Positions 9,714 through 20,000 of a stretch of DNA of 32,419 nt are shown one piece after another; the stretch's first letter is position 1; every line of letters begins with the position of its first letter. The stretch spans positions 1 to 32,419 of the forward strand of contig NZ_JAGHZZ010000034.1 in the NCBI RefSeq assembly GCF_017745095.1. The letters are read 5' to 3'. The notes below the pieces were generated by a model. The model searched no databases and had not been told where the DNA came from. It worked only from the letters and a program-made list of their open reading frames with translations. The translations under genes and the position numbers were made by a program. Origin of the DNA: Sporocytophaga sp. GTDB taxonomy: Bacteria > Bacteroidota > Bacteroidia > Cytophagales > Cytophagaceae.

Positions 9714-11609
9714 ATGCTCAGAAATTTACGAATTGCGTCTCAATTATCTATAAATCCGGTCTTTAGATTGTTCACTTGCATGTTGATCATTATCCTGTTG
9801 ACAGATTGTAATAAGAAAAAAGACGAAGTACCTCCAATCGTACATTCAGATCTTCAATCTAATGGAAATTCTATTAACAAAACCACTGTAAATATTGACG
9901 AGATAAACACGATAAATCTTAATACAAATATCTCTCAACAGGAGGTAAATGGTAAAATCGGAGACAAGGAAGTACAGTTCTTTCAATCGGATGACAATAC
10001 TTTGACCTTTATTACTCCTGCAGATCTTGCTCCGGGTGAATATCCCATTAGTTTTGTGATAGGCAATACTGCTTATGAGTCAAAAATAACGGTAGAAAAT
10101 AAAGTTGCAGTAAGTGATGTTCAGGCGAGATTTGATCAATATGAAAAGTATCTGAGTGCTCAGATTAAGAGCCTCGATAGCAGTTTACAGGTCCAGGTAG
10201 ATTCAAATGTAATTACTCTAGAAGAAAAAAATGCAGAGATAAACGATACCAAACAATTTGTATCAGATGTGTTGACTAAGATAAAATCAATGGAATCTTC
10301 AAAGCAACAAGCTTTAGCTAATTATCTGGAAATTAATGAATCTCAGTTTGAGAATAAAAATCTGTTTTCCAGTGCTCGTGTTACAGGTGAATATAATAGC
10401 CTATTATTATTTAAAGCTTCAGTATTGGCACTAGGAGGTTCTGTTTGGGCCACTTATATCATGTATAATGCAAAGCAATATGACAAAGCTCTGTTAAGTC
10501 TTGCAGGGGTATTTGTGTCCTACAAAGCTTCTATTTTTTTCGGTAAAAAATCCAGAGATGACTTATACAAGCCAGTTGCTGTTTTGATTGATATACTGAC
10601 AACTGAAAGCCAGCAGCGCAAATCACAGATTACCGACCAGGTACTCACAGTGAATAATGATGCTCCTGCTACCATTGGGATAAATATCAGGAAAGCTTCT
10701 ATAACTAATGCAGATGCTTCAAGTGGGAATTCTGTTATCCAGTCATTTTTTGGAGGCTTTAATAGATTAACGGGTTATATCAACAGAATCAATGAAACGA
10801 TTGAAGGCGTGAATGCTGTTATCGGATTTCTTTATACTACCAAGACAGTATCTCATCTGATCATTCCTAATTCACCAAGAGTAGGGCTCAAGCCCCTTGA
10901 ATCCTCTGGTTATATTTCACTTCAGGGAATAACTAATCCTTCAGTACAGGCAACTTTGACAGGGGTGAGTAACAATAAAGCCAAAGCTATATTTAAGTAT
11001 ACAGGGACATCTTCAGATAACATAGATGTTAATTGCAAATTGGTCTATAATGATGGAGACTTCTCTTATACAGAAGATCTTTTGGTTACGATCAAACAGC
11101 CTCCTTTGGAAATAGGCCAGGCATATGCGGGTGGTATTATCTTTTATCTGGATGATACGAAGCATCATGGATTGGTTGCTGCTCCCAATGATCAGGTAGT
11201 TGGCAAAAATTGGGAAGACCCGGGAAGCTGGGGTTGTCATAATACCGCTATCATCGGTGCAGACAATCAGACTGTAGGGTTTGGAAAATGGAACACAGCA
11301 GATATTGTAAAGGCTTGTTCAGCCCCTAATGGTGCTGCTTATATTTGTTATAACCTTGTACTGAACAGTTATGACGATTGGTTCCTGCCATCAAAAATGG
11401 AGCTGGATCTGATGTATGAAAATTTACATCTAAAAGGTTTAGGAAACTTCACTGCTGATCCTGATAATCTTGTAGGCGTTTATTGGAGTTCTACAGAATA
11501 CCCAGGAGCTGAATCAACATCTGCGTGGGGAAGATTTTTTGTGAACGGAATTTCCAGAGACTACATAAAAGGTTCAGCCTTTTGTGTTCGAGCTGCAAGA
11601 GCTTTCTAG
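9714..11609 (+). CDS. Lipoprotein with coiled coil, hydrophobic hairpin and C-terminal DUF1566 domain
   Basis: Encodes 631 residues from the ATG at 9714; a TTG at 9684 would add ten residues, but the ATG gives a better signal sequence. The lipobox is L-L-T-D-C (Cys32) followed by NKKKDE; Asp just before Cys is atypical. Residues ~55-130 resemble an IPT/TIG-like beta domain. Residues ~133-220 are Lys/Glu/Gln-rich and probably helical. Residues ~229-278 hold two hydrophobic segments around NAKQYDKALLS, which could be a membrane hairpin. Residues 467-631 match the DUF1566 (Lcl C-terminal) pattern: GGIIFYLDD, HGLVAAP, DDWFLPSKMELDLMY, YWSSTE, FCVRAARAF. DUF1566 domains occur in surface and secreted proteins, with no general enzymatic role known. 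A single-gene unit; a surface-anchored role is inferred. Confidence 0.85.
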   Translation: MLRNLRIASQLSINPVFRLFTCMLIIILLTDCNKKKDEVPPIVHSDLQSNGNSINKTTVNIDEINTINLNTNISQQEVNGKIGDKEVQFFQSDDNTLTFITPADLAPGEYPISFVIGNTAYESKITVENKVAVSDVQARFDQYEKYLSAQIKSLDSSLQVQVDSNVITLEEKNAEINDTKQFVSDVLTKIKSMESSKQQALANYLEINESQFENKNLFSSARVTGEYNSLLLFKASVLALGGSVWATYIMYNAKQYDKALLSLAGVFVSYKASIFFGKKSRDDLYKPVAVLIDILTTESQQRKSQITDQVLTVNNDAPATIGINIRKASITNADASSGNSVIQSFFGGFNRLTGYINRINETIEGVNAVIGFLYTTKTVSHLIIPNSPRVGLKPLESSGYISLQGITNPSVQATLTGVSNNKAKAIFKYTGTSSDNIDVNCKLVYNDGDFSYTEDLLVTIKQPPLEIGQAYAGGIIFYLDDTKHHGLVAAPNDQVVGKNWEDPGSWGCHNTAIIGADNQTVGFGKWNTADIVKACSAPNGAAYICYNLVLNSYDDWFLPSKMELDLMYENLHLKGLGNFTADPDNLVGVYWSSTEYPGAESTSAWGRFFVNGISRDYIKGSAFCVRAARAF

Positions 11610-11679
11610 GTTTGAATTTGATTATGCTTAGAAGTAATTTTGGGGATTGAAATAATCTCCTGTACATGATTCAATGCTA

Positions 11680-11718
11680 GCCTAAAGAAATTTTAGTATA
11701 GTTTCTTTGGCTTGTTGT
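11680..11718 (+). terminator. Weak terminator-like hairpin after the DUF1566 gene
   Basis: GCC-T-AAAGAAA (11680-11690) pairs with TTTCTTT-GGC (11702-11711), with one bulged T and an 11-base loop. The following TTGTTGT is only loosely T-rich. It lies about 70 bp after the stop at 11609. Confidence 0.35.
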
Positions 11719-11859
11719 CATGGATACTTGCTGAATGATCAGGTTATTTTGAATTGCAAAGCAGTTTATATATTTTAGTACATGTGTGGTTTCAATACTT
11801 TATTGTTTCTACACTTATAAAACACGGAGGACTATTTTTAATTCCTAACAAATTAAAGA

Positions 11860-12234
11860 ATGAAAAAGAACAAAATAATTTTCTGGATTACAACAACTAT
11901 CATATTCCTATGGGAAGGACTGATGCCTCTTGGCACACTTTTGTTTAAGCCGGAATATGCTACCGTTGGAACAAGACCATTGGGATATCCTGACTATTTT
12001 GCTTATGCTTTAATCATTTTCAAAGCGCTAGGAGCAACAGCATTAATGCTTCCTAAACTACCAGGCAAATTGAGAGAGTGGGCTTATGCAGGTTTGACAT
12101 TCAATTTAATATTTGCAGTAATCAGCCATGTTGCGGTGGACAAAATCATTAGCTACATTTTAATGCCAATAGTAGTTGGTATAATACTCGCAGTATCTTA
12201 TTTCTATAACCAGAGAATTCAAAACAATAGCTAA
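11860..12234 (+). CDS. DoxX-like small integral membrane protein
   Basis: Encodes 124 residues with about four transmembrane helices (roughly 8-28, 46-66, 73-92 and 97-117). The pattern fits the DoxX-like/DoxX_2 family: an opening helix ending in WEGLMP, the PLGYPDYFAYALIIFKALGA segment (family signature region), then LPKLPGKLREWAYAGLTFNL. Members are common small inner-membrane proteins of uncertain biochemical role, often beside oxidoreductases or stress genes. The next gene starts 31 bp downstream on the same strand, so the two are likely co-transcribed. The ATG at 11860 follows an AT-rich leader. Family assignment rests on hydropathy and the motif only. Confidence 0.85.
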   Translation: MKKNKIIFWITTTIIFLWEGLMPLGTLLFKPEYATVGTRPLGYPDYFAYALIIFKALGATALMLPKLPGKLREWAYAGLTFNLIFAVISHVAVDKIISYILMPIVVGIILAVSYFYNQRIQNNS

Positions 12235-12265
12235 AACAGTCAACAATTGATCTAGATAAAATAAG

Positions 12266-12817
12266 ATGAGAAAACTAATTGCAGGAATTAATATGACGCT
12301 TGATGGATTTGGTGACCATACAGCCATTAATCCGGATGATGAAATACATCAGCATTACAATGATCTGTTAAAAAGTGCAGACTCCATTTTATACGGAAGG
12401 ATTACTTATCAACTAATGGAATATTGGCCCACTGTAGTTGAAAATCCTACTGGAAACAAAGCAACGGATGAATTTGCAGCAACAATGGATAACATTGAAA
12501 AAGTTGTTTTTTCTCACACACTGAAAAACGTGACATGGAAAAGTGCTAGGTTAGCCCAAAGAGGTATTAAAGAAGAAGTTACATTACTCAAGCAACAACC
12601 AGGTAGAGATATATTAGTTGGCAGCCCTAGCTTAATTATAGAATCATTGAATCTTAATTTGGTTGATGAATTCCAGTTATGTGTTCATCCGGTTATAGTA
12701 GGTAAGGGTTTACAATTATTTAAAGATATAAAAGATAGAACTGAACTTAAACTTTTAAGGACAAAAACCTTTAGTGGAGGTGCAGTAATTCTTTACTATG
12801 AGCCTATAAAAAAATGA
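12266..12817 (+). CDS. Dihydrofolate reductase family protein (RibD C-terminal-like)
   Basis: Encodes 183 residues, the usual length for stand-alone RibD-C/DHFR-like proteins (YyaP/YwjB type). Visible motifs: the opening strand MRKLIAGINMTLDGF; SILYGRITYQLMEYWP around residues 40-55, the cofactor/substrate-side loop; KVVFSHTL with a following W..ARL; and ILVGSPSLIIESLNLNLVDE leading to HPVIVGKGLQLF. These are the standard NADPH-binding fold landmarks. Members are presumed NAD(P)H-dependent reductases, but most have no proven substrate and seldom replace FolA. The gene follows the DoxX-like gene by 31 bp, suggesting a two-gene operon. A terminator-like hairpin lies about 120 bp downstream. Confidence 0.9.
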   Translation: MRKLIAGINMTLDGFGDHTAINPDDEIHQHYNDLLKSADSILYGRITYQLMEYWPTVVENPTGNKATDEFAATMDNIEKVVFSHTLKNVTWKSARLAQRGIKEEVTLLKQQPGRDILVGSPSLIIESLNLNLVDEFQLCVHPVIVGKGLQLFKDIKDRTELKLLRTKTFSGGAVILYYEPIKK

Positions 12818-12937
12818 TAGCAAGATGGTTAGAGCATCATCCCGAGAGCATAGTGGAAATCCAAAAGGCAAAGTGTCGAAAGGAGAGAAGTGAGTAACTT
12901 TTAAAGTTTGGAATTTTCTTTGTGCAAACTTACTTAA

Positions 12938-12976
12938 CCCTCCAATGTTGAAGATCTTGGTGGGTTTTATTTTATT
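12938..12976 (+). terminator. Probable terminator of the DoxX/DHFR-like unit
   Basis: CCC-T-CCAA (12938-12945) pairs with TTGG-T-GGG (12957-12963) with one T/T mismatch and an 11-base loop, followed by TTTTATTTTATT. It is placed about 120 bp after the stop at 12817. Confidence 0.45.
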
Positions 12977-13261
12977 CTGATTTAGAGATGATTGTTAAAA
13001 TCATTTTTCAAAATAAGAATATTAATTATTTAAGTCTGTAATATGCTTTATAATCTAAATTATCTTTAAAGTGTGCTTAATGTTAAATTACTTTGATAAT
13101 ATACCTCAATCTAGATATGCCTTCTTGGCTTGTCCAGACTTAACACAGAAGCAGGGAATAGCAGTGCTTAGGATATGACGAATTTCGAATATTAATTCAT
13201 TATATGGAAAGGTTCTGACAAAAGGAAAATTTTGGCAGGTGGGAAGTTACAGACTAGATAT
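12977..13261. other. Intergenic DNA with a possible kinase 5'-end relic
   Basis: No intact gene is seen. Bases 13188-13259 resemble a segment at 25158-25215: AATATTAA.TCA.TATATGGAA, then a short variable stretch, then AAAAGGAAAATT. After one frameshift the plus strand would read like VLTKGKFWQVGSYRL. That recalls the opening of Bacteroidota Ser/Thr kinases (KGK.L..GG.Y.I.K.LG). It stops where the convergent lipoprotein gene begins. Confidence 0.3.
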
Positions 13262-13741
13262 TTATTGTTTCTTACCACCATATAACCACCCGATATCACC
13301 AGTCCCGTTATAAATATGAAAGTCTATTCCAGAATTTTTTCTATCATATACCAGGTGCAAATTTTTTGAAGTTACTGTTACTCCGTTATTGGTTTGGGTG
13401 TTTATGGTATAATAATATTCATCATAAATGACTCCGATAGTCATTGACGTTTTACTATCATAAATAAAATTAAAAGTAGGTAGATCCGGATTTGAAGGAG
13501 TCAGTCTGTATTCATCAGCTCCAACTTTACTAACTTTGATGTCTTGATCATAATACGCTTGCGCAATACCTAAAGAATCTTTGGGCTTTTCTTTATATAA
13601 AAGACCTTTGTATTCTCCTTTCACTATATTCCATGCTGGAGCGGATTCTACATACTCTTTCTTGCACGAAACCAGAAGGAATAAAAGCAGAATTAAAGCT
13701 CCTGGTAGGCTTTCCTTAATGAAATATCTTACTAAAGCCAT
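13262..13741 (-). CDS. Small predicted lipoprotein
   Basis: Encodes 159 residues. The signal region is MALVRYFIKES, a Leu-rich core, then lipobox L-V-S-C with Cys26, followed by KKEY. The mature part (about 130 residues) is rich in Tyr, Asp, Lys and Thr with alternating hydrophobics, fitting a small beta-sandwich or lipocalin-like fold: the repeated pattern GEYKGLLYKE, then DEYRLTP, TFNFIYDSK, TIGVIYDEYYYTI, LHLVYDR, DFHIYNGTG. Many Bacteroidota small lipoproteins look like this and have no known function. It stands alone, divergent from the GH8 gene 341 bp away. No homologous family name can be given. Confidence 0.8.
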   Translation of the reverse strand: MALVRYFIKESLPGALILLLFLLVSCKKEYVESAPAWNIVKGEYKGLLYKEKPKDSLGIAQAYYDQDIKVSKVGADEYRLTPSNPDLPTFNFIYDSKTSMTIGVIYDEYYYTINTQTNNGVTVTSKNLHLVYDRKNSGIDFHIYNGTGDIGWLYGGKKQ

Positions 13742-14082
13742 ATACTTCTGGTTTCAATTCATTTACTAAATTAAACTTAAAATTGAATTATTTAACTCAT
13801 TTTATCCTGCATTTTTCAATTTTATCACATATGTCTTTACAACATAATTTTGGTGGGAATATCTGCGATTAAAATTGATGATAGTTCATTGTTAAAAAAT
13901 TAATTTATTATAAGACAGCAGTTTGGAGTCAGGGTTACCATTCATACTAAAATGACTCCATAAAAAACTGATTAAATACCATCATTCCTCAGTTTACTTT
14001 TTGCCCCCTTAAACGTAGTGTATTAAACATAGTTGTTGCATTGTGTAAATTTTAAAATTGTATTTTAATTATAATTGATAGG
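13742..14082. other. Divergent promoter region of the lipoprotein and the GH8 gene
   Basis: This AT-rich 341-bp region has no open frame. It contains an inverted repeat, listed separately at 13924-13960. A TAAATTTT sequence near 14046 resembles a -7 element in seven of eight positions, but no TTG is at suitable spacing. Promoters for both flanking genes must lie here. Confidence 0.4.
13924..13960. promoter_or_regulatory. Inverted repeat upstream of the GH8 gene
   Basis: TGGAGTCA (13924-13931) and TGACTCCA (13953-13960) form a perfect 8-bp inverted repeat with 21 bases between. It is followed by A-rich, not T-rich, sequence, so a plus-strand terminator is unlikely. About 120 bp upstream of the GH8 start, it could be a regulator site. 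This is speculative. Confidence 0.25.
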
Positions 14083-17000
14083 ATGAAATATATACATGTG
14101 AGCAGTTTGAATAAGTTTAGTACAATTTGTAATAAAAAAATATTCTTCATGGGCAGTCAATTCAATGTATTGGATTACTTAATAAGTACATTTTTTTTAT
14201 TTCTTGTTATATCAAAACCAGTCAATGCTCAAACCTGGCCCGGAGATACCATTCATGTAAACATAAACACCAACAATCCGGCTTTTCCGTTTCCTCAGTT
14301 TTTGGAGTACAAGGGAGGTAAATCTTTAGCGGCAAATAATGCGGTAGGGGTAACACACGCAGATATGGAAAAGGCCATGCGTGAAGCTTATCAGATTATG
14401 ATGCGGAGAGCCTTAACAGTGCCTGGAAAAACTTTGGGTACAGGGGCAAATGCAACACCCTATATCGTATTTAATCATCCTAGTGTTCCTCAAGGGTATG
14501 GTACTTTTGTGTCAGAAGGTGATGGATATGCTATGCTTGCTGCGGCGCATTTTGCTGATAAAAAGACTTTTGACGGATTGTGGCTTTGGGTTCATGACAA
14601 TCGCTTAAGCGGAGTAAAAAAGTACTATGATTGTTCACCGCTAAGACCTACGTATACATATGGAGCCGGTTTTGCGGGCTGGGAATGTGATGAAAATACA
14701 AATATCAGTTCAACAAATATCAACTCTGCTGCAGATGGGGATCTAGATATTGCCATGGCACTATTGATGGCTCATAAACAATGGGGTGATAATATGGGAA
14801 TAACTGATGCTTGCGGTAATCAGATCAGTTATAAAGGTGAAGCTTTGAAAATGATCAAACTTCTTGTTGATACATTATACTATTCAACAAGTCCATTAGG
14901 TGCAGAGGCGGGGATGAAAGGCTATTTATCTGGTATTGTAGGTATTGATGGGTATCTGAAAAGTGGTAATACATGGGGAGAACTTACCAATTGGCGGACT
15001 TCAGCAAACAATACTGTATACCCTTGGGCAAAGGTTAAGCCAGATCCTATTCAGGTAACCAGTAAATACGTAGATTATAATGCACCAGCATATTTTAGAG
15101 AATTTGCAAAATTTTTAGAGGCAAACGGAGGAACAGCCTGGCAGATAAGTCAATGTAAACGATGTGAAGCTTCAGGAGACTGGACAATAAAAGCAATGTA
15201 TGATAACGGTCATATTGCAAGTGCTGGTGACTACAAGGTGAGCGATGATGGATTGACAACAGAATTTGGCCCTTTTGCAGCTGGTGAAGATTTCAGGTGC
15301 TCGTGGCGGACAATATTGAATTATGTTTGGCATGGTAATCCGGATTCAACTTGGAATCCAGGGACACATCAGGTTGAGCCGGGAGGCAATACTTATGAAT
15401 ACGATATGGCTTTAAGGCATAAAGAATTTCTGAAATTCCCCGGCACTATTCCAAGCAGTTCGGCAAGTGCCTTTTGCAGTAAACTGGGAGCTTCTCCCGA
15501 CCCTGGTCAACCCAACTGGAAAGGAGTAGCACAAATAAAACAACAATATCGTCCAGAAGGGACTGTATTAGCTAACTATGGAGTAAACTGGATGGCAGGA
15601 ACAGGTACTCCCGCAGCTGTTGCTTCAGGCGATTTGGATTTAACTGCAGAATTGTACAGACAATGTGAATTAGCCTGGGATGACCAGAGTGGGTCCGCAA
15701 AACTGCCCCCCTACGAACGTTATATCGGAAGTACCCCAAAATACTTTCACGGTTTCTTCAGGATATTAGGTATGTTAACGGCCTCCGGTAATCTGCATTC
15801 ACCCGAAGACATGAAAGCGGGCGCAAATGTAAAGGTTTATATGGATGTAGATAAAACCTTTGCGTATGAAGGAGATCTTCTGAATTATGAAGTGAGCTAC
15901 CGAAATTATGGAGCCATCGATGCGACAGGTGTTGTAATCACAACAACTCTTGACCCTAATTATGAAGTAGTTTCTGTGAGTGGTGGAGGAACAGCTTCAG
16001 GAGCTACCATTACATGGAATATTGGAACCGTTCCTGGCTTTAAAACTGGTGCGTTAGAACAAACAAAGGGCGTCAGAAAATTTGTGGTAAGGGTAAGGCC
16101 AATTGATATGGCTACTACTGTCTGTCTTACAAGCACCATCACTGCATCCAACGCACCTTCCTGGACCAGTAACGAATATCCGAACAACGCGACTTATACG
16201 ATGGAACGCAACTGTGTTGATCTTTTAAAAGACAGAGTTCTGGCAATCAAAAAAACTACCGATAGAAGCGTGATGAATCCCGGAGATGTAGTCAATTTTA
16301 CATTGGATTTTGAAAATAAAACTGGTTCAAATCTGTGGTTGAACGGGGGACGTCCGCGTGTGGTTGTTTCTTATGCCAACTATGCACAAGCCAGCGGGTT
16401 CGCCGAACGGAGTTTTTATCAGTTTTACAGAATCTGGCATACAGCCCATGAGGCGTATATCAATCTGGGTAATTACCGTGTTTCTTACTTCATGAATGAT
16501 GGTGCGGCAATCGGTGAATACAATGCAGCAACAAATCCTACCGGCTGGACTGCTGAAGTTGATAACCAAAATGATCTTCAGAAATATGGGTATAATCCGC
16601 CTTCTGATCCCATGAAATTTATTTATCAGAAAATTCCATGGGGACAGGATGCCAAAGGGGCCTGGAACCAGCGTATCGTAACTCAGTTTGCTAATGTATT
16701 AACGGCAACTACCATGCATGTTTACGATAAACTTGATAGTGAATACCTGATACATAAAGGAGTAGTAGGTCCGAGTATTATACGTACCGTACTTAAATCC
16801 AACCCTTCATCTCTTTTAATGCCCAGGTTAGTAGATGACTGGTCGTACGATCCGAATATCAGTACCACGGATCAGGACGGGCAGGAGGATAGTTATTTTC
16901 CTGTCAATCCTGGTTTTACAAACTTTTATTCAGTACCCAAATACGAACCTGAAGTGGTTGATAACTACAGCAAAGATGCTTGCGGCGGACCTGTTAAGAA

Positions 17001-20000
17001 TTTTTCAAAAGTATTAGTGGAGGAATTTGATGGATATACCTGGAGAAGAGTTGCAGGGGATGGTCCACTTCCAGGACGTGAAACCTATAATGTTGTGGTG
17101 ACAGACTCAATTCCCATCGAGCTGGAATGGAGTGCATTTACAGATGACCTTGCAGTAGATGTAAAAGCAACCTATACACCTTTACCAGGTAATTCTAAAT
17201 TTTCAGGATATGTGAAATGGACGATACCTGTAATGCTTACGGGGGAAAAAGCTAATTTATCTTATAGAACTATTGCGAAATCTCCGTGCTCGGAAAAAAC
17301 GTTTATTAATGCTGGCTGGATTTGGTCGGATGTGGATTCTCCCGATTCTTCTGCGGTCATTTTAAAACTCACCTGCCTTCCTGTACCTCCGACGCCACCT
17401 AAAGAAACTTCTTTGGTGAAGACAGCTAATACCGCCTCAGCAGTAGTTGGCGATGTTATCAATTATACATTAACCTTTACGAACAAGGACGGATCAACAG
17501 CCTCATGGGCAGGAGCAAGTACACAACTCACAGACTGGCAGACATTAGGTACAGGGGTTAGCATGCCTAAATTAAACGGTACAGTTATTTCACTGGATCA
17601 GAACGGCGGTAACAATCCTCCAGGGACTAATGGTTATGCCTTTGGACCTAAGAAAGCACATGGAGTAAACGGATGGGTAGAAGCGACCATAGCACCTACC
17701 AATTCCAGTTCATTTTCTTTACTATATCGTTATCAGTCTGGTACACCGGGCTTAGCGGATTTCAAAGGTTTAAGGCTTGAGATTTCTCCAAACATCGGTG
17801 GAAATAATTTCATAGAAATTAAACTTTATCAGAATGGAAGCAATACACCAATTACTTCATTTTCAGGTCTGACATTTCCGGGAAGCTTTAGTTCTGTAAA
17901 GGTGAGAACAGAATTGCTGGATGATAAATTATATATCTGGATAAATGATTTTACGGGGGCTCCTCTTAAAGTAATTACCGGTATTACAGAACTGGGAGCA
18001 GGTTATGCGGGAATATACGGAAAAGGTTCACAACAGGCACTTTCAGGTTATACAGCTCATTTTGATTCAGCATTTGATTTGGTAATCACAGACCCTATTC
18101 CTGCTCAGTTAAATAATATAACGAATATATCAAATAGTGGAGTATTGACAGGTTCAACAATTACCTGGCCAACAGTTGCCGGTCCTATATTGGCCAATGC
18201 CGTTATTGAACGTACTTTTGATGCAACAGTAAATACCTGTACAGATTTTATTACAAACATTGGTAAAGCTACCGTTTATGGTGTAACTAATATTCAATCC
18301 CAGTATGTAGTTAACTGCGGTGCTATTAACACCTGTATTCCACCAACTAAAGTTACTACGTCTGTTTCAAAGCCGGATATTTGTCTGGGTGCGGCACTAA
18401 ATATAGCTGGTGCTGCTACTCCGGCAAATGCGAACTACTACTATACCTGGTACAAGGATGGTATTGCAGTTACGACAGCAAGCAATACGTATTCACCATA
18501 TACAAAAGCGGTCACAACTATGGCAGACACAGGTACATACGTACTCCGTGTAGAAGATGGAAACGCTGGTGCAGCTGCTTGTTATAAAGAGTCGGCAAAA
18601 TTAGTGATCAGAATTACAGCACCTCCTTTGGCAGGTACGATTTCTTCAGACCAGAACCTTTGTGCAGGTTTTACTCCGACAGCACTCACTGGCACTGCAA
18701 GCACAGAAGGAGCAACGGTAAAGAATTACAAGTGGCAGAGTTCTACTACAAATGGTACTACTGGTCCCTGGACAGACCTTGGACTATATAGTACTACAGC
18801 AACTGGTTACGTTCCAGGAATATTGACCACCACTACCTATTACAGAAGAATAGATTCTTCAGGATATTGCTCAAGTGTCCCAACCACCAGCATTGCAATT
18901 ACAGTAACACCGACAACAGTTGCAGGTACAATTTCTTCAAATCAGTCTATCTGCTCTGGAGAATCTCCGGATGCACTTACTGGTACAGTAAGTACTGGCG
19001 GAGTCGCTAATAAGTATTACAAATGGCAGACTTCGACAACGAACGGTACGACCGGCCCTTGGACAGATCTTGTCCCATATAGTACAACGGCAAAAGATTA
19101 TGCCCCCGTAGCATCGACAGCCACCACTTATTACAGAAGAGTAGATTCATCTGGTTATTGTTTGGGTGTGCCAACAGCAAGCGTAACCATTACAGTTACT
19201 CCAACAGTTTCAGCATCTGTTGTAATTTCGACGCCTTCAATCACCACGTGTGCGAATACTGCTGTAACATTTACTGCCGCAGAAACCAATGGCGGATCTC
19301 CAACTTATCAATGGTATAAAGGTGCAGTTGGTTCTGGTACTGCCATTCCATCAGCAACAGGAGCTACATATACGACACCAGCAATAGGAGCAGGATCTGT
19401 AAGTGATGGCGACAGTTATTATGTCGTAATGACAAGTTCTTTGGCCTGTGCAAAACCTAATCCGATAGTATCAAATGCAATTGTAATGACAGTTACTAAC
19501 GTGGTAGCTCCTGTGGTAACAGTTACTCCTGATCCGGGCAATATCATATGTGAAAATACAAGCATAACGTTTACAGCAATTGCGGGTAATGGAGGTTCCC
19601 TTCCTACCTATGAATGGTTTGTACAGAAAACTACAGATCTAATTCCTGTAAGTCAGGGACCTGCAAGTTCAGCAGTTGATTCAGATAAGTTTACAATCAA
19701 CACTTTAGCAGACGGAGATAAAGTTACTGTTAAAATGGTGAGCAATTCGGATTGTGCAAGTCCTTCAGATGCAACCTCAGAAGAGATTGTAATGACCGTA
19801 AAACCGAACGTAATCCCAACAGTAACGGTAACAGCGGATAAGTCAAGCATTTGTCCGGATGAGACCGTTACGTTTACTGCAGTAGCAGACAACGGCGGAA
19901 CACCAACATATGAATGGAAAGATGGTACTACCACAGTAAGCACTTCAGGTGCAACATATACCACAAACAGTCTTGTTGCAGGTAACTCGATTACAGTAAC

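Noticed and set aside
11754-11948. Plus-strand frame of 64 residues
   Set aside because: It overlaps the DoxX-like gene in another frame; the DoxX frame is clearly real.
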